DNA from: an uncultured Anaerolineaceae bacterium
Lineage (GTDB): Bacteria; Chloroflexota; Anaerolineae; Anaerolineales; Anaerolineaceae
NCBI GenBank assembly: GCA_938020565.1
Contig: CALIHP010000020.1
Coordinates: 1-59,611, forward strand
Direction: 5' to 3'
DNA: 59,611 nt
This document shows, piece after piece, positions 24,286-32,502 of the stretch; position 1 is the first letter of the stretch, and each line of letters opens with the position of its first letter. The position numbers were made by a program, and so were the translations under genes. The notes below the pieces were generated by a model. The model was not told the DNA's origin. It saw only the letters and a list, made by a program, of their open reading frames with translations, and ran no database searches.

Positions 24286-26202
24286 ATGTTTCTTCCAACG
24301 ACGGCTGAGGAAATCCGGGCGCGGGGCTGGGGACGGCCGGACGTCATCCTCGTCAGCGGCGATACGTATATTGATTCCCCGTACAGCGGCGTCGCGCTGA
24401 TCGGACGGATTTTAGATAACGCCGGCTATAAGGTCGCGATCCTGGCTCAGCCGGATATCGCCAGCGAGGAAGATTTTACCCGACTGGGAGAACCGACGCT
24501 TTTCTGGGGCGTGACCGGCGGGCTGGTCGACTCGATGGTCTCGAATTACACGGCGCTGAACAAGCCGCGCCGGCAGGACGATTTTACGCCTGGCGGCGTC
24601 AACAACCGGCGTCCGGACCGCGCCGTTCTCGCGTATACGAACCTGATCCGCCGTTATTTCAAAAATACCGTCCCGATCGTTCTGGGCGGGGTGGAAGCCG
24701 GGCTGCGCCGCGTCGCGCATTATGACTTCTGGACGAATAAGGTGCGCGGGTCGATTCTTTTCGACGCGAAGGCGGATTACCTGCTGTACGGGATGGCGGA
24801 CCGCTCGATTCTGCAGCTGGCAAAAGCGCTTCGGGACGGGAAGCCGGTCGAGGCGATCCGCGGACTCTGCTATGGGGCGAAGGAAGCGCCGGCAGGGGCT
24901 TCGATCCTGCCTTCGTTTGAGGAATGCCGGACGGATCCGGACGCTTTTACGCGCATGTTCAAGACGTTTTATCAGAATAACGACGCCGTCAGCGGTTTCA
25001 TTCTCGCGCAGCGGCACGGCGAGCGTTACCTCGTTCAGAATCCGCCGGCGAAGCCGCTGAACCAGCGCGAGATGGACGCGGTCTATGACCTGCCGTTTGA
25101 ACGGGACGTTCATCCATATTATAAGCGGCAGGGCGAGGTCCGCGCGCTTCAGACGATTCGATTCTCGGTCCCGACGCACCGGGGCTGCTACGGCGAATGC
25201 AACTACTGCGCGATTGCGGTTCACGAGGGCCGGACGGTGCAATGGCGATCGGAGGCGTCGATCCTGAGGGAGATTCGGACGATCAGCGAGCTTCCCGATT
25301 TTAAGGGATATATTCTCGATCTGGGCGGTCCGACCGCGAACATGTACGGGTACGAATGCCCGAAGAAGCTGGCTAAGGGGGCCTGCAGGGACCGGCGCTG
25401 TATTTATCCGGCTGTCTGCCCCTCGCTTCCGGTTAATCATCAGCCGCAGCTGACGCTCCTCGAAAAGGCGCGGAAAATTCCGGGCGTGAAGAAAATTATG
25501 ATTGCGTCGGGGATCCGATATGACCTGCTCCCGGCTGACCTGGTCTATGGAAAGGCCTATCTTCGCGCCGTGACCCGGTACCACGTTTCCGGTCAGCTGC
25601 GCGTCGCCCCGGAGCATGACAGCCCGAAGGTCCTGGCGGCGATGGGGAAGCCGGGGAAGGGGGCGCTCCTGACTTTCAAGAGCGAATTCGACCGCGAGAC
25701 GAAGGCCGCGGGCCTTCCGCAGTTTCTAAGCTATTATTTCATCGCCTGTCATCCGGGCTGCAGCGAGCGGGACATGCTCGGACTGAAGAGGTTCTGCGAA
25801 GAAACGCTGTTCGTGACGCCGGAGCAGACGCAGATTTTCACGCCGACCCCTTCGACCTGGTCGTCGCTGATGTACTATACGGAGCGCGATCCGGAATCCG
25901 GAGAACCGATCTTCGTTGAGAAGGACCCCTCCCGGAAACAGCGGCAAAAAGACGTTCTTCTCGGGAAAACGGGCTCTCCCGAACCGCGCCGCGGAGCGCC
26001 GGACGGACGGCGATCGGGGGACCGCGGCGGACGGAACCCGAATCGATCCGCGCAGCGGGAAGACCGCGCTCCACGGCGGCGAAACGGTCCGGCCCGTGGA
26101 GACGGGAGAAGAAGCAGTTCCGCTCCTGAAGCGCCGGGAAACGGTCCCCGCGGTTCGCGTTCTCCGTCGTTCCGTCCGGAGGCGGACTCCCCGAAAAAAT
26201 AA
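24286..26202 (+). CDS. YgiQ-family radical SAM protein
   Basis: This 638-aa protein has an N-terminal B12-binding-like region (VILVSGDTYIDSPYSGVALI) as found in YgiQ. The radical SAM cluster motif CYGECNYC (C-x3-C-x2-C) follows, inside THRGCYGECNYCAIAVHEGR. The core ends with QIFTPTPSTWSSLMYYTERD. The last 85 residues are a Pro/Arg/Gly/Ser-rich low-complexity tail, probably disordered and nucleic-acid- or membrane-associating. ATG 24286 is chosen for AAGGAG 7 nt upstream, not the upstream in-frame start at 24253. YgiQ proteins are conserved in anaerobes but their reaction is unknown. Confidence 0.9.
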   Translation: MFLPTTAEEIRARGWGRPDVILVSGDTYIDSPYSGVALIGRILDNAGYKVAILAQPDIASEEDFTRLGEPTLFWGVTGGLVDSMVSNYTALNKPRRQDDFTPGGVNNRRPDRAVLAYTNLIRRYFKNTVPIVLGGVEAGLRRVAHYDFWTNKVRGSILFDAKADYLLYGMADRSILQLAKALRDGKPVEAIRGLCYGAKEAPAGASILPSFEECRTDPDAFTRMFKTFYQNNDAVSGFILAQRHGERYLVQNPPAKPLNQREMDAVYDLPFERDVHPYYKRQGEVRALQTIRFSVPTHRGCYGECNYCAIAVHEGRTVQWRSEASILREIRTISELPDFKGYILDLGGPTANMYGYECPKKLAKGACRDRRCIYPAVCPSLPVNHQPQLTLLEKARKIPGVKKIMIASGIRYDLLPADLVYGKAYLRAVTRYHVSGQLRVAPEHDSPKVLAAMGKPGKGALLTFKSEFDRETKAAGLPQFLSYYFIACHPGCSERDMLGLKRFCEETLFVTPEQTQIFTPTPSTWSSLMYYTERDPESGEPIFVEKDPSRKQRQKDVLLGKTGSPEPRRGAPDGRRSGDRGGRNPNRSAQREDRAPRRRNGPARGDGRRSSSAPEAPGNGPRGSRSPSFRPEADSPKK

Positions 26203-26317
26203 GCCGGCCTGCCCTGAGACGGATTCACGGTACAATTACGATTAATCCAGCCGGGCGGCGCACGAATTCGCGCCCATCCGCGCCGGTACTCTAAAATCAG
26301 ATTGGATTCAGGCCGGG

Positions 26318-27241
26318 ATGATCAAAACTATCGTTATTTACAATCGGCACGCTCTGAAGCGAAGGCCGCGTCATTCGATTGAGGAAGTCGGGAAAGCGCT
26401 TTTATCGGCGGGGATCGATCATGTCATGATTTCGCCGATGAAGAGCGGAGAGACGGTCGAGCTCGTAGAGGCGGCGGTCCGGGACGGAACGGAGCGCGTG
26501 ATCTGTACCGGTGGCGACGGGACGGTTAACGAAGTTGTCAACGGCGTCGTCCGCGCGGAGAAGAGCGGCGCGGCGCGCGCGGCGATCGGGATTCTTCCGA
26601 ACGGACGCGGGAATGATTTTGGATATTCCGTCGGAATCCCACAGGATCTTCAGCGCTCGATCGCGATTATCGCGGTTGGACATCTCAAAAAGGTCGACGT
26701 CGGGCGGGTTTACGACGGACTTTGCGAACGGTATTTCATGAACGGGGCGGGCGTCGGGATCGACGCGGCGATTAACTACTGGGCGACGCTTTCGAGCTTA
26801 AACGGATTCCCGTCTTACGCCTGGGGCCTGCTGAAAGCGCTTTCCCGGAACTATGTCCAGCCGGTCATGCGCATTCGAATCGACGGCGAATCGTTTGAGA
26901 AACCGGTCGTGATGCTGGCGGCGATGAACGGGCTCCGCGAGGGCGGGGGCTTTCAGCTCGCGCCTGATTTTGACCTGCAGGACGGGCTGCTGAACGTTTC
27001 GATCATTGGGGACGGCCTTCCGCTCTGGCGTGTCCTCCCGATTATCCCGTCGTTTTTTAATGGAACGGTCGCGCAGCAGAAAATCGTTCACCGGTACCTG
27101 GCCAGGAGGATCGAAGTTGAGGTTCTGGATTGCGGCCTGATCGGGCAGGCGGACGGCGAGGTTCTCGGAACGGAGCTTCGATCGTTTCGGGCGGAGATTG
27201 CCGGCGATTCGATCGACCTGATCGTCCCGGAAGCGGGCTGA
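26318..27241 (+). CDS. diacylglycerol kinase-like lipid kinase (YegS/DgkB family)
   Basis: This 307-aa protein has the catalytic-domain GGDGT motif at residues 65-69, then ILPNGRGNDFGYSVGI and the C-terminal half typical of the family (ending GLIGQADGEVLGT). Such enzymes phosphorylate diacylglycerol or related lipids with ATP to recycle phosphatidic acid, or make other phospholipid precursors. The usual N-terminal NP is replaced by YNRHA. The Shine-Dalgarno is weak. TAAAAT lies about 20 nt upstream. It is followed after 16 bp by a membrane protein gene. Confidence 0.88.
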   Translation: MIKTIVIYNRHALKRRPRHSIEEVGKALLSAGIDHVMISPMKSGETVELVEAAVRDGTERVICTGGDGTVNEVVNGVVRAEKSGAARAAIGILPNGRGNDFGYSVGIPQDLQRSIAIIAVGHLKKVDVGRVYDGLCERYFMNGAGVGIDAAINYWATLSSLNGFPSYAWGLLKALSRNYVQPVMRIRIDGESFEKPVVMLAAMNGLREGGGFQLAPDFDLQDGLLNVSIIGDGLPLWRVLPIIPSFFNGTVAQQKIVHRYLARRIEVEVLDCGLIGQADGEVLGTELRSFRAEIAGDSIDLIVPEAG

Positions 27242-27257
27242 CGGAAAGCGGCAGGAG

Positions 27258-29294
27258 ATGCGTTCGCAGGCAAAACCCGATCCGAACCGGCGAAGCGAAC
27301 GGCGCGTGTCGCTGATATTCGCGCTGACGGCGGCGCTGGCGGCGCTCGCCGCCTATGGGATCCTGATTCCATCATGGGCGGCGTTCGGCGACGATCCGAA
27401 TTTTCTCTGGGCGTATCATCGCGGGGGCGCGGCGGCTTACCGCCCGTTCATGGCCTGGATCCGGGAATACGGCGTCTTTTTGTACGAGTGGGCTTCGCCT
27501 TTTCTTGGCGAGACGGTCATGCGCTGGCGGATTGCGGCGCTGGGACTGCGCTGGCTTTCCTCTGTCCTGTATTTTATAACGCTGCGGCGCGCTTATCCGC
27601 GGCGGACAGGGCTGATTTTTTCGGCGGGGCTGCTTTTCCTGCTTTATCCGGGTTTCAGTCAGCAGGCGGTTCCCGTCGAATTTATTCTGCATTTTTTTTC
27701 GCTGTGCTGTATTCTGGCTTCGATCGCGATTCATCAGTCTGCGCTGAATTCGAGCCGGCGATCGCTTTCGGCGCTGCGGATGATCGCGGCGGGCGGGCTG
27801 TCGCTGGTCGGGGTTTTTTCCTGCGAATATTTTATTGGATTAGAGATTGTCCGCGCGGTTCTGGTTTACCGGAGTCTGGACGCGGACGACGCGGCGCGGA
27901 CGCGTTTCAGGCGGACGGCGGTCTCGACGCTCCCGTTCCTGGCGATCCTGGCGCTTTTCCTGTATTGGCGGCTGTTCCGGACGTCGATTACCTATCTGGA
28001 ACCGGTCCTGCTGGAGGAGCTTCGGGCGGACCCGCTCAGCGCGGTGATCGGGCTCATGACGCAGGCTGTCGGAGATTTGAAGACTGCGTTTATCGACGCC
28101 TTCCGGCTCCCGCTGTCGACCCGGCTGAGCGGGAAGAGCGGACTTCTGGGACTGTTGCTGACGCTGGTTTTTTCGGTTCTTTTTTATGTCGTGGTCCGGC
28201 GTTTTGAGGCGCCAGGCGCGAACGAGGATGCCGATTCGGAACGCAGGAGCCGGGACGAACGCTGGCGCATGGTCGGGCTCGGGCTTTTCGCGGGTCTCGT
28301 GGGCGGCGCGCCGGTCTGGGGGGCGGGGCTGGAAATGACGCTGACGCTGTTCTGGGACCGGCTGACGCTGTCGTTCGCCTGGGGGGCGGCGTTGGCGGCC
28401 GCGGCGTTTTTATCCGAGATCCTGCGCCCGCGTTACCGTGCGGTCGGCCTGGCGCTGCTGGCGGCGGTTCCGCTGGGGTACCAGTTCCAGGTTCAGAACC
28501 GCTTCCGGCGCGATTGGGAGCTGACGCGCGCGGCGGTCTGGGAGCTGAAATGGCGCGCGCCCGATTTAGCGCCGGGAACGCTCCTGCTCTTCGATCGGCT
28601 CCCGACCGGGTCGCTGACGGATAATTCGTTGAACGCGCTGGTCAACTGGGCGTATGAGACGCCCGGGGCGCCGGAGCGGGAGGCGTATAAGGTTTTTGAG
28701 ATCGATAACCGGCGCGAGAGCCTGCTGACGCTGCGTCCGGAATCGCCGGTCGTTCACGGCGCGTTTCAGGGCGTAATGAGCGACGCGGTGATCGCGGTGA
28801 GATCGCCTTCGGCTTGCCTGATGCTGCTGCGGCCGAGCGATCGGGGCCTTCCGTTTTTATCGAAAACGGGAAGGGCGCTGCTGCCGATCGTGTCCGATCC
28901 GGGAAAGCGCGTAATTCCGGCGGCGGATCGGCCGATGACGCTTCCGCCTTTTTTCGCCGGTGAACCGCCGCATGGATGGTGTTTTTATTATGAGCGGGCG
29001 GAGGCGGCGGCGGATCGCGGCGACTGGGCGGAGGTCCTGAAGCTGGCGCGGGAGGCGGAGGCGCATGGGTTGGCGGCTTCGACCGCGGTTGAGCTGCGCA
29101 GCTTTTTGATTGCGGCGCTGGTTGGCGGCGATCCTGAGCTGGCCGAGCGGTACCTGGCTGCGGCTGAAGCGGAGGAGGGCGTTCCTGCGTTTTTCCGTCC
29201 TGCGCTGGAAGCGTTGGACGCGGATTCGCTGTCGCCCGAGGCGCGCCGGATATGGGAGCGGGGGATCGCGGTCCCGGATTCCGAGAGCTCCTGA
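27258..29294 (+). CDS. large polytopic membrane protein, glycosyltransferase-like, unknown
   Basis: This 678-aa protein has about 11-12 hydrophobic helices between residues 15 and 410, with an early loop AFGDDPNFLWAYHRGG. The Asp pair in that first extracytoplasmic loop recalls GT-C-type (PMT/ArnT-like) glycosyltransferases. A soluble C-terminal part (about 420-678) ends in Ala/Glu-rich helices resembling TPR repeats. I cannot name it. The AGGAG at the start is almost adjacent to ATG 27258, so a start at GTG 27306 is possible. It follows the lipid-kinase gene by 16 bp, hinting at envelope lipid or glycan work. Confidence 0.65.
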   Translation: MRSQAKPDPNRRSERRVSLIFALTAALAALAAYGILIPSWAAFGDDPNFLWAYHRGGAAAYRPFMAWIREYGVFLYEWASPFLGETVMRWRIAALGLRWLSSVLYFITLRRAYPRRTGLIFSAGLLFLLYPGFSQQAVPVEFILHFFSLCCILASIAIHQSALNSSRRSLSALRMIAAGGLSLVGVFSCEYFIGLEIVRAVLVYRSLDADDAARTRFRRTAVSTLPFLAILALFLYWRLFRTSITYLEPVLLEELRADPLSAVIGLMTQAVGDLKTAFIDAFRLPLSTRLSGKSGLLGLLLTLVFSVLFYVVVRRFEAPGANEDADSERRSRDERWRMVGLGLFAGLVGGAPVWGAGLEMTLTLFWDRLTLSFAWGAALAAAAFLSEILRPRYRAVGLALLAAVPLGYQFQVQNRFRRDWELTRAAVWELKWRAPDLAPGTLLLFDRLPTGSLTDNSLNALVNWAYETPGAPEREAYKVFEIDNRRESLLTLRPESPVVHGAFQGVMSDAVIAVRSPSACLMLLRPSDRGLPFLSKTGRALLPIVSDPGKRVIPAADRPMTLPPFFAGEPPHGWCFYYERAEAAADRGDWAEVLKLAREAEAHGLAASTAVELRSFLIAALVGGDPELAERYLAAAEAEEGVPAFFRPALEALDADSLSPEARRIWERGIAVPDSESS

Positions 29295-29321
29295 CCGGGG
29301 CGGGCTACGTCCCGAATGGCG

Positions 29322-29327
29322 TATAAT
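29322..29327 (+). promoter_or_regulatory. -10 box upstream of the NUDIX gene
   Basis: A perfect TATAAT lies 53 bp before the NUDIX start. No convincing -35 is visible. Confidence 0.35.
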
Positions 29328-29379
29328 AGATAAAAGTTAAGTTTCTGATGCGAAAAGACGATGGGGAGGAAGGAGCTGA

Positions 29380-29892
29380 ATGAGCGAAGCGAAAGAAGAG
29401 AAGCTGAACGTTAAAAAAAAGAAGAAAAAGCCAAGGGTCCGGTCGTCAGCGAAAGCGATCCTCCTTCGGGACGGGAACCTCCTGGCGCAGCGCTGCGATT
29501 TCGGCGACGGTATCGTTTGTTACCTGCTCCCCGGCGGGGGACAGAAATTCGGCGAGTCGCTTCACGATGCGCTTCGGCGCGAGGTCCTCGAGGAAGCGGG
29601 CGCGGAGATCGAGATCGGTCCGCTTGTCTGGATTCGGGATTATATCGGACGGAACCATGAGTTCGCCGAAGAGGATCCGGATACACATCAGATTTCCCAT
29701 TATTTTCTCTGCGAACTGGTATCCGGTCCGGATGCGGCGCGCGCGTCAAATCCCGATTCGGTTCAGGTTGGACTGGATTGGATCCCGCTGACGGAAATCG
29801 GGTCGGCGAACCTGTATCCGAAAGCGCTGAAAGCGCGTTTCAGCGCGGACGGATGGATCGCGGGCGAGGTTTACGCCGGGGACGTCAATTAG
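29380..29892 (+). CDS. NUDIX hydrolase
   Basis: This 170-aa protein has a complete NUDIX box at residues 53-75 (G-x5-E-x7-REVLEEAGA), so it should cleave a nucleoside diphosphate linked to another moiety. A Lys-rich N-terminus (residues 8-20 include KKKKKK) is unusual and may bind nucleic acid. Starting at ATG 29380 it has the strong Shine-Dalgarno GGAAGGAG. Its neighbours give no hint of the substrate. Confidence 0.9.
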   Translation: MSEAKEEKLNVKKKKKKPRVRSSAKAILLRDGNLLAQRCDFGDGIVCYLLPGGGQKFGESLHDALRREVLEEAGAEIEIGPLVWIRDYIGRNHEFAEEDPDTHQISHYFLCELVSGPDAARASNPDSVQVGLDWIPLTEIGSANLYPKALKARFSADGWIAGEVYAGDVN

Positions 29893-29985
29893 ACGGCGCT
29901 GAGCGAATCCGTGGATTTTATGGAGATTGGTTTAATTCTTGCACACGTAAATAGCAGGCTAAAGCATCCGTTTGGGGATGGATTT

Positions 29986-30021
29986 TTCCGCAGGATTGGG
30001 AAAAGCCGGAATCCTGCGGAA
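29986..30021 (+). promoter_or_regulatory. 12-bp perfect hairpin in the leader of the secreted-protein gene
   Basis: TTCCGCAGGATT (29986-29997) pairs perfectly with AATCCTGCGGAA (30010-30021) around a 12-nt loop, 36 bp before the start at 30058. No T-run follows it. It may stabilise the message or mark the end of the NUDIX transcript by processing. Confidence 0.45.
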
Positions 30022-30057
30022 CATGCCGCAATTGAAAAAGTTATGCCGGAGGCAGAT

Positions 30058-31023
30058 ATGAAGCAATATAAAAGTATGATTTTCGTTCTTGTCATGATGA
30101 TCGCGGTGCTGATCGTCAGTACCGCAGCCGTCGACGCCCAATCGGCGTCTTTACCGGCGTACACGATTACCAGCGTTACCGCCGGATCCGAGGTCACGGT
30201 CCAGACAAAGGATTTCCCTGCGAATACGGATTTCGTCGTCAGGATGCGCGATTTTGACGCAGGCGGAAACGCGTTCAGCGTCGCGAGGTTTAATTCCGGC
30301 GCCGGCGGCGCGTTTGGACTGGCGCTTCCGATTCCGTCGGAAGTCGCGGGCGCGAAGACGATCGAAATGACGATCGTTTCGGCGTCGGATCCGTTCGGAC
30401 TCAGTATCACGTCGCAGTTCGCGAACGGCGGGGCGGGCGGTAAGGTCAGCTGCAACTACAGCGTCATTCCGACGTTTACTTTCGACGCGGTCGCGAAAAA
30501 CGGAAGCGTCACGGTTACGACCGCTAAATTCCCGCCGAATTCGACCTTCAAGGTCAAGATGGGCGTGATTACCGGCGGGTCGATCGTTCGCTATGGGATT
30601 AAGGGGTTCTCGACGTACGAGCTTCCGGATCCGTACTATAACGGGACGGTCGGACCGATCGCTCCGTGGCCGGATGACCTTTGGTATGTGATCCCGGATC
30701 CTTCGTTATTTACGTATAATCTTCCGGATCCCGTCGTTCCGCCCTGCTGGCCGACCGATCAGGACTGCGCATATAAAGCGATTACCGTTCCGGGAAAGGG
30801 GACGATTTTCAGCGGGATTGAAGTCGGTACGTACGAGTCGATCGACGGCTCGCCACAGACGGTCTCGTATCCGATTCCCACGGAGCTTAAAGACGTTTCC
30901 CCGATCATTATTCGCTTCGAGGATCAGGGCCCCTGCGGAATTTACTCGTTCAGCTATTTCTGGAACGCGGATTTCCCGGTCGCGGGTACGGTCCCGACCG
31001 TCGAGATTCAGCCGATCCGGTAA
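30058..31023 (+). CDS. secreted duplicated-domain protein, unknown function
   Basis: This 321-aa protein has a clear signal peptide (residues 1-28, ending AAVDA). Two beta-sandwich-like units follow, at 42-70 and 147-174. Both share the pattern G-S-x-V-T-V-x-T-x-x-F-P-x-N-x-x-F-x-V-x-M. Between and after them lie Pro-, Asp- and aromatic-rich segments with several Cys (PPCWPTDQDC). I associate this repeat with secreted proteins of Chloroflexota but know no function. ATG 30058 is chosen because GGAGG lies 5 nt upstream and the signal peptide starts there. The open frame extends 49 codons further upstream. It ends at a strong terminator. Confidence 0.75.
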   Translation: MKQYKSMIFVLVMMIAVLIVSTAAVDAQSASLPAYTITSVTAGSEVTVQTKDFPANTDFVVRMRDFDAGGNAFSVARFNSGAGGAFGLALPIPSEVAGAKTIEMTIVSASDPFGLSITSQFANGGAGGKVSCNYSVIPTFTFDAVAKNGSVTVTTAKFPPNSTFKVKMGVITGGSIVRYGIKGFSTYELPDPYYNGTVGPIAPWPDDLWYVIPDPSLFTYNLPDPVVPPCWPTDQDCAYKAITVPGKGTIFSGIEVGTYESIDGSPQTVSYPIPTELKDVSPIIIRFEDQGPCGIYSFSYFWNADFPVAGTVPTVEIQPIR

Positions 31024-31103
31024 TCCGGAGCGGAAAGATTCATCGCCGGGAACAGCGCAAAGTCGCCTGCGGCGGATGATGATTCAGGGTTCCATATCAA
31101 TTG

Positions 31104-31149
31104 CCGGTGGATTGTCCTTCGAAGGGGGAGATAATCCGCCGGTTTTTTT
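31104..31149 (+). terminator. intrinsic terminator after the secreted-protein gene
   Basis: The 10-bp stem CCGGTGGATT/AATCCGCCGG (31104-31113 with 31133-31142, one G-U) is continued by an inner CCTTCGAAGG helix. Seven T (31143-31149) follow it. Confidence 0.88.
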
Positions 31150-31226
31150 CGGAAACGGAAAGATTCGCGTCAGCCGCGCCGCTTTTCCCCGGGGCCGGTG
31201 CGAAACGGCTGAAAACCGCCTGCCGT

Positions 31227-31255
31227 TTGCAAAAAATCCTGCTCCATGTTAAACT
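31227..31255 (+). promoter_or_regulatory. promoter of the aromatic amino acid operon
   Basis: TTGCAA (31227-31232), a 17-bp spacer and TAAACT (31250-31255) place the transcription start near 31262, about 22 nt before the leader peptide. Confidence 0.6.
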
Positions 31256-31284
31256 CTGATTAGAAAAGAGGTCAGGTCCTGATC

Positions 31285-31374
31285 ATGCAGCGCATTTTAT
31301 CCGTTTCAACTGTTTACGCTTTCGGTATCGGTTACCGCTATTACGCAGGGTTAACCGAGATTGAATTTTGCTGA
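31285..31374 (+). CDS. Tyr-rich leader peptide of the aro operon
   Basis: This 29-codon frame starts at ATG 31285 and ends at TGA 31372-31374. It encodes MQRILSVSTVYAFGIGYRYY followed by AGLTEIEFC. Four Tyr and two Phe codons are present, with three Tyr in a four-codon run (17, 19, 20 at 31333-31344). It lies between a promoter and a Rho-independent terminator directly upstream of aroF, exactly as attenuation leader peptides do. The Shine-Dalgarno is modest (CAGG 8 nt upstream). It is read here as a ribosome sensor of charged tRNA-Tyr, not as a functional protein. Confidence 0.72.
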   Translation: MQRILSVSTVYAFGIGYRYYAGLTEIEFC

Positions 31375-31459
31375 ACGGCGGACGGCAGCGCAGGGACCCG
31401 AACACCCCCAGACTCAAAACCGAAGCTTCGCGAAGTGAAATTCATCGCGAAGTTTTTTT
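31328..31459 (+). promoter_or_regulatory. transcription attenuator of the aro operon
   Basis: Three helices can be drawn. (1) TCGGTTA/TAACCGA (31328-31334 with 31352-31358) encloses the Tyr codons. (2) A terminator with stem CTTCGCGA/TCGCGAAG (31426-31433 with 31445-31452) has T7 at 31453-31459. (3) A competing 11-bp helix joins 31362-31372, the end of the leader frame, to 31434-31444, which is exactly the terminator loop (two G-U pairs). A ribosome that reaches the stop codon covers 31362-31372 and allows termination. One stalled at the Tyr codons leaves it free to block the terminator. Helices are seen in the sequence; the mechanism is inferred. Confidence 0.7.
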
Positions 31460-31476
31460 ATTCAGGGAGGAGATCT

Positions 31477-32502
31477 ATGATTGTAGTCTTGAAGAAGAAT
31501 CCGGACGAACGCCAGCTCGATAATCTGATCCAGTGGCTGAAGAGTTTAGACCTGGACGTTCACCTGAGCTCCGGAATCGACACGACGATCGTCGGACTGG
31601 TCGGGGACACGTCGGTCGTCGATATCGACCTGATTCGGGCGCTCGATATCGTTTCCGACGTTAAACGCGTTCAGGAGCCGTATAAAAACGCCAATCGCAA
31701 GTTTCATCCGGACGATACGGTTATCGAGGTCAACGGGATTAAGATCGGCGGCGGAAACCGCGTCCTGATGGCCGGGCCCTGTTCTGTTGAATCCGAAGAT
31801 CAGATTGTCGAAATCGCGAAGCGCGTCAAGGCCGCGGGCGCGGCTTTTTTACGCGGCGGCGCGTTCAAGCCGCGTTCCTCGCCATACGCGTTTCAGGGGC
31901 TGGGGAAGGTTGGATTGGAGCTGCTGAAGGTCGCGCGGGCGGAAACGGGGCTCCCGATCGTGACGGAGCTGATGACCTCGTCGCAGCTGCCGCTGTTCGA
32001 CGATATCGACGTGATTCAAATCGGCGCGCGCAACATGCAGAATTTCGACCTGCTGAAGGACGTCGGACATTGCGATAAGCCGGTCCTGCTCAAGCGCGGG
32101 CTGGCGAATACACTCGAGGAACTGCTGATGAGCGCCGAATATATCCTGGCGAACGGGAACCACAACGTAATGCTTTGCGAGCGCGGGTTCAGGACGTTTG
32201 AAACCGCCATGCGCAATACGCTCGACCTCGCCGCCGTCCCTTACCTGAAAGAAAAGTCGCATCTGCCCGTGATCGTCGACCCGAGCCACGCGACCGGGAC
32301 GGCGGCGCTGATTAAGCCGGTCTCGCTGGCGGCGACGGTCGTCGGGGCGGACGGGCTGATTATCGAAGTGCATAATAATCCGGCAAAGGCGTTCAGCGAC
32401 GGGAAGCAGTCGCTGACGCCGGACGCGTTCGACGACGTCGCGCGCTCGGTCCGGGAGCTCTATCCGTACGCTTACGATTTATGGAAAGAGGGACGGCTAT
32501 GA
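31477..32502 (+). CDS. aroF: 3-deoxy-7-phosphoheptulonate (DAHP) synthase, type I-beta
   Basis: This 341-aa enzyme condenses phosphoenolpyruvate and erythrose-4-phosphate, the first step of aromatic synthesis. Residues 1-75 form a ferredoxin-like regulatory domain as in Thermotoga DAHP synthase, where Tyr and Phe inhibit. The TIM-barrel follows with AGPCSVES (99-106, metal Cys102), RGGAFKPRSSPYAFQG, QIGARNMQN, LLKRGL and DPSHATG. ATG 31477 is preceded by GGGAGGAGA. An upstream in-frame ATG at 31435 lies in the terminator hairpin. It heads the eight-gene aro operon and overlaps tyrA by 4 bp (ATGA). Confidence 0.96.
   Translation: MIVVLKKNPDERQLDNLIQWLKSLDLDVHLSSGIDTTIVGLVGDTSVVDIDLIRALDIVSDVKRVQEPYKNANRKFHPDDTVIEVNGIKIGGGNRVLMAGPCSVESEDQIVEIAKRVKAAGAAFLRGGAFKPRSSPYAFQGLGKVGLELLKVARAETGLPIVTELMTSSQLPLFDDIDVIQIGARNMQNFDLLKDVGHCDKPVLLKRGLANTLEELLMSAEYILANGNHNVMLCERGFRTFETAMRNTLDLAAVPYLKEKSHLPVIVDPSHATGTAALIKPVSLAATVVGADGLIIEVHNNPAKAFSDGKQSLTPDAFDDVARSVRELYPYAYDLWKEGRL

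Noticed and set aside
31380..31425. Possible T-box riboswitch upstream of aroF
   Set aside because: A GGGACCC stretch loosely recalls the T-box sequence, but the conserved T-box core and specifier stem are missing; the leader-peptide model explains the region better.
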